NCBI GenBank assembly: GCA_013314865.1
Contig: JABUEV010000090.1
Location: forward strand, 1-8,064
DNA from: Bacteroidales bacterium
Lineage (GTDB): Bacteria; Bacteroidota; Bacteroidia; Bacteroidales; VadinHA17
Direction of reading: 5' to 3'
Length of the DNA: 8,064 nt
Of the stretch, positions 6,826 to 8,064 are shown piece after piece. Below the pieces are notes generated by a model, which did no database searches, had not been told where the DNA came from, and saw only the letters and a list, made by a program, of their open reading frames with translations. The position numbers and the translations under genes are program-made. The number at the start of each line of letters is the position of its first letter. Within the stretch, counting starts at the first letter, position 1.

Positions 6826-7659
6826 TTAAACATGAATCTTTTTAAAATATACTCCATTCAGTATTCGATATCCTGTTTTAGTAAGAATCCATAAAATCAC
6901 AAGGGTGAAAATAATAGTTGCACCAACAGGTATGCCTGCAAAATAAGAAATTACATATCCTGTGGCTGTTCCTAGAAATCCTGTTACAATTGACCAGATT
7001 ACAATGTTATGGTATCTTTTTGTGAATATCATTGCGATATTCGGAGGTATTGTCAGCAGTGAAATCACAAGTACAACCCCTGCCATCCTTATGTTTAACA
7101 CAATTGTCAGGGCGATAAGGGATGTGGTTACATATTTGAAAAGATTTACGTATGTTGAATATGTACGGGCATATATCTCATCATATGAGATGTACAGAAT
7201 GGTCCTGTAAAACATTCCAAAGTAGAGGATCAGAATGACAGCCATCACACCAAGGGCTATTATGTCGGCTTTAGTAACTGTGAGGATGCTTCCAAAAAGA
7301 TATCCCATCAGGTTGGGAGTGTATCCCGGAGTAAGGTAGATAAATATTATTCCTGCAGCCATTCCGAAAGCCCAGAGAATGCCGATTGCCGAATCTTCCC
7401 GGATTTTCTGTCTGACAGACAGATATTCCACTCCAAGTGCAGACAGCACACCGAAAACAGCAGCTCCGATAACCGGATTTATCCCTGCAAAATAACCAAT
7501 CCCAATTCCGCCAAATGAAGCATGAGTGATACCTCCGCTGAGAAATACCATTCTTCTGGAAACAATATATGTACCCGCTAGACCTGCAGTTATGCTGGCA
7601 AACAACGCTCCGAGAAGACCTCTAACAACAAACTGATATTGAAGTATGCTTCCTTCCAC
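6826..7659 (-). CDS. Metal ABC transporter permease, ABC-3 family (ZnuB/MntB-like)
   Basis: This 277-residue inner-membrane permease belongs to the ABC-3 family, which imports Zn2+, Mn2+ or sometimes Fe2+ with a cognate ATPase and periplasmic or lipoprotein binding protein. About eight hydrophobic segments can be drawn across the length. Family-typical stretches are the SRRMVFLSGGITHASFGGIG loop (34-53) after the first helices, SAIGILWAFGMAAGI (90-104), the coupling region around YDEIYARTYS (159-168) facing the ATPase, and LVISLLTIPPNIAMIFT (197-213). The start is GTG at 7659, whose G is the last base of the ATPase TAG stop (TAGTG); this tight junction supports a shared transcript and coupled translation. 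Zinc is my preferred substrate, because the partner ATPase looks ZnuC-like, but Mn cannot be excluded. No solute-binding protein or Zur-type operator is visible here. Confidence 0.92.
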   Translation of the reverse strand: MEGSILQYQFVVRGLLGALFASITAGLAGTYIVSRRMVFLSGGITHASFGGIGIGYFAGINPVIGAAVFGVLSALGVEYLSVRQKIREDSAIGILWAFGMAAGIIFIYLTPGYTPNLMGYLFGSILTVTKADIIALGVMAVILILYFGMFYRTILYISYDEIYARTYSTYVNLFKYVTTSLIALTIVLNIRMAGVVLVISLLTIPPNIAMIFTKRYHNIVIWSIVTGFLGTATGYVISYFAGIPVGATIIFTLVILWILTKTGYRILNGVYFKKIHV

Positions 7660-8064
7660 TATTCATGATATTTCAGTACGGTGTGCGGCACCGCTCCGTG
7701 TGTGATAAGTTGAATCGGACATCCGTAAGCCAGCAGTTGTTCGTTGGTTATTTCTGAAGATGGATGATAGTGCAGGGTACGGTTGACACATGCGTATGAT
7801 TTTACGTATGCCGAGATCGTGCCAATATCATGTGATACCATAAGAATGGCCATTCTCTTATTTAAATATTTAAGTTTTTCATAAAAATCATTTTCAAAAT
7901 TGACATCCACAAAATTGCCAGGTTCGTCAAGCAGTAACAACTTCGGGTCACCAATTACAGCTCTTCCCAGAAATACTCTCTGCAGCTGCCCTCCTGAAAG
8001 CTCGTTAAGTGATGAATCTGCTAGTTCCTGCAATCCGAGTTCCTCAATTACCATCCGGCCTCTT
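7659..8064 (-). CDS. Metal ABC transporter ATP-binding protein, ZnuC-like (5' end outside window)
   Basis: This is the C-terminal 134 residues or so of an ABC ATPase that powers the permease encoded next to it; the family is usually about 250 residues. The frame stays open to the right edge, so the ATG at 8054 is an internal Met (preceded in frame by Arg-Gly-Arg), not the start. Walker A and the Q-loop lie outside. Visible are the signature LSGGQLQRVFLGRA, Walker B LLLLDEP followed by GNFVD (D-loop Asp present, Gly where Thr is commoner), and the switch His in MVSHD. The tail, with CVNRTLHYHP, YGCPIQLITHG and PHTVLKYH, carries the His/Cys-rich ending characteristic of ZnuC/ZurA-type ATPases. 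That tail is why I favour zinc, but Mn or Fe transport remains possible. The stop TAG shares its G with the permease GTG start. Confidence 0.93.
   Translation of the reverse strand, partial: RGRMVIEELGLQELADSSLNELSGGQLQRVFLGRAVIGDPKLLLLDEPGNFVDVNFENDFYEKLKYLNKRMAILMVSHDIGTISAYVKSYACVNRTLHYHPSSEITNEQLLAYGCPIQLITHGAVPHTVLKYHE

Noticed and set aside
6962..7210. Plus-strand 82-codon open frame opposite the metal permease.
   Set aside because: Hydrophobic character comes from the antisense of transmembrane codons; no independent support.
8054..8064. ATG at 8054 as the true start of the ABC ATPase.
   Set aside because: It would remove Walker A and half the ATPase domain; the frame continues open to the window edge.

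Overview
The window is a co-directional stretch of a Bacteroidota chromosome; a Bacteroidales-like lineage is my inference. The lineage call rests on four things. An ECF sigma gene is followed by an overlapping gene for an anti-sigma-like protein fused to an outer-membrane beta-barrel, an arrangement typical of this phylum. Leaders are AT-rich, with no convincing Shine-Dalgarno sequences. One upstream region carries a TAnnTTTG-type -7 box. The UvrA, lytic transglycosylase and ABC-3 permease also have a Bacteroidota-like sequence flavour. There is no sign of mobile DNA, tRNA, rRNA or CRISPR.

All seven genes lie on the minus strand, so transcription runs from the right edge to the left. Right to left they are: (1) the 3' part of a ZnuC-like metal ABC transporter ATPase, cut by the window edge; (2) its ABC-3 family permease, with a GTG start sharing one base with the ATPase stop; (3) dihydrolipoyl dehydrogenase (lpd), 21 bases further on and probably co-transcribed; (4) an ECF sigma factor with a TTG start, after a 112-base gap; (5) a protein overlapping it by 8 bases, with a short cytoplasmic N-terminus, one inner-membrane helix, a long periplasmic linker and a C-terminal outer-membrane beta-barrel; (6) an MltD-like lytic transglycosylase after a 105-base gap; (7) uvrA, starting 21 bases after the transglycosylase stop and running off the left edge after 775 codons. 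Coding density is very high, and no gene-free stretch exceeds about 112 bases.

The most interesting part is the sigma/anti-sigma pair. One polypeptide appears to bridge both membranes. It could sense outer-membrane or cell-surface state with its barrel and control the sigma factor in the cytoplasm without a separate TonB-dependent receptor or protease-cascade partner. This matches the recently described 'dual membrane-spanning anti-sigma factor' idea from Bacteroides, so the class is probably not new, but this example is clear. A peptidoglycan-cleaving enzyme lies directly downstream, which suggests, without proving, a link to envelope maintenance. The metal transporter, lpd and uvrA are housekeeping genes. 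Two short palindromic sequences, one at the sigma start codon and one upstream of the transglycosylase, are the main unexplained non-coding signals.
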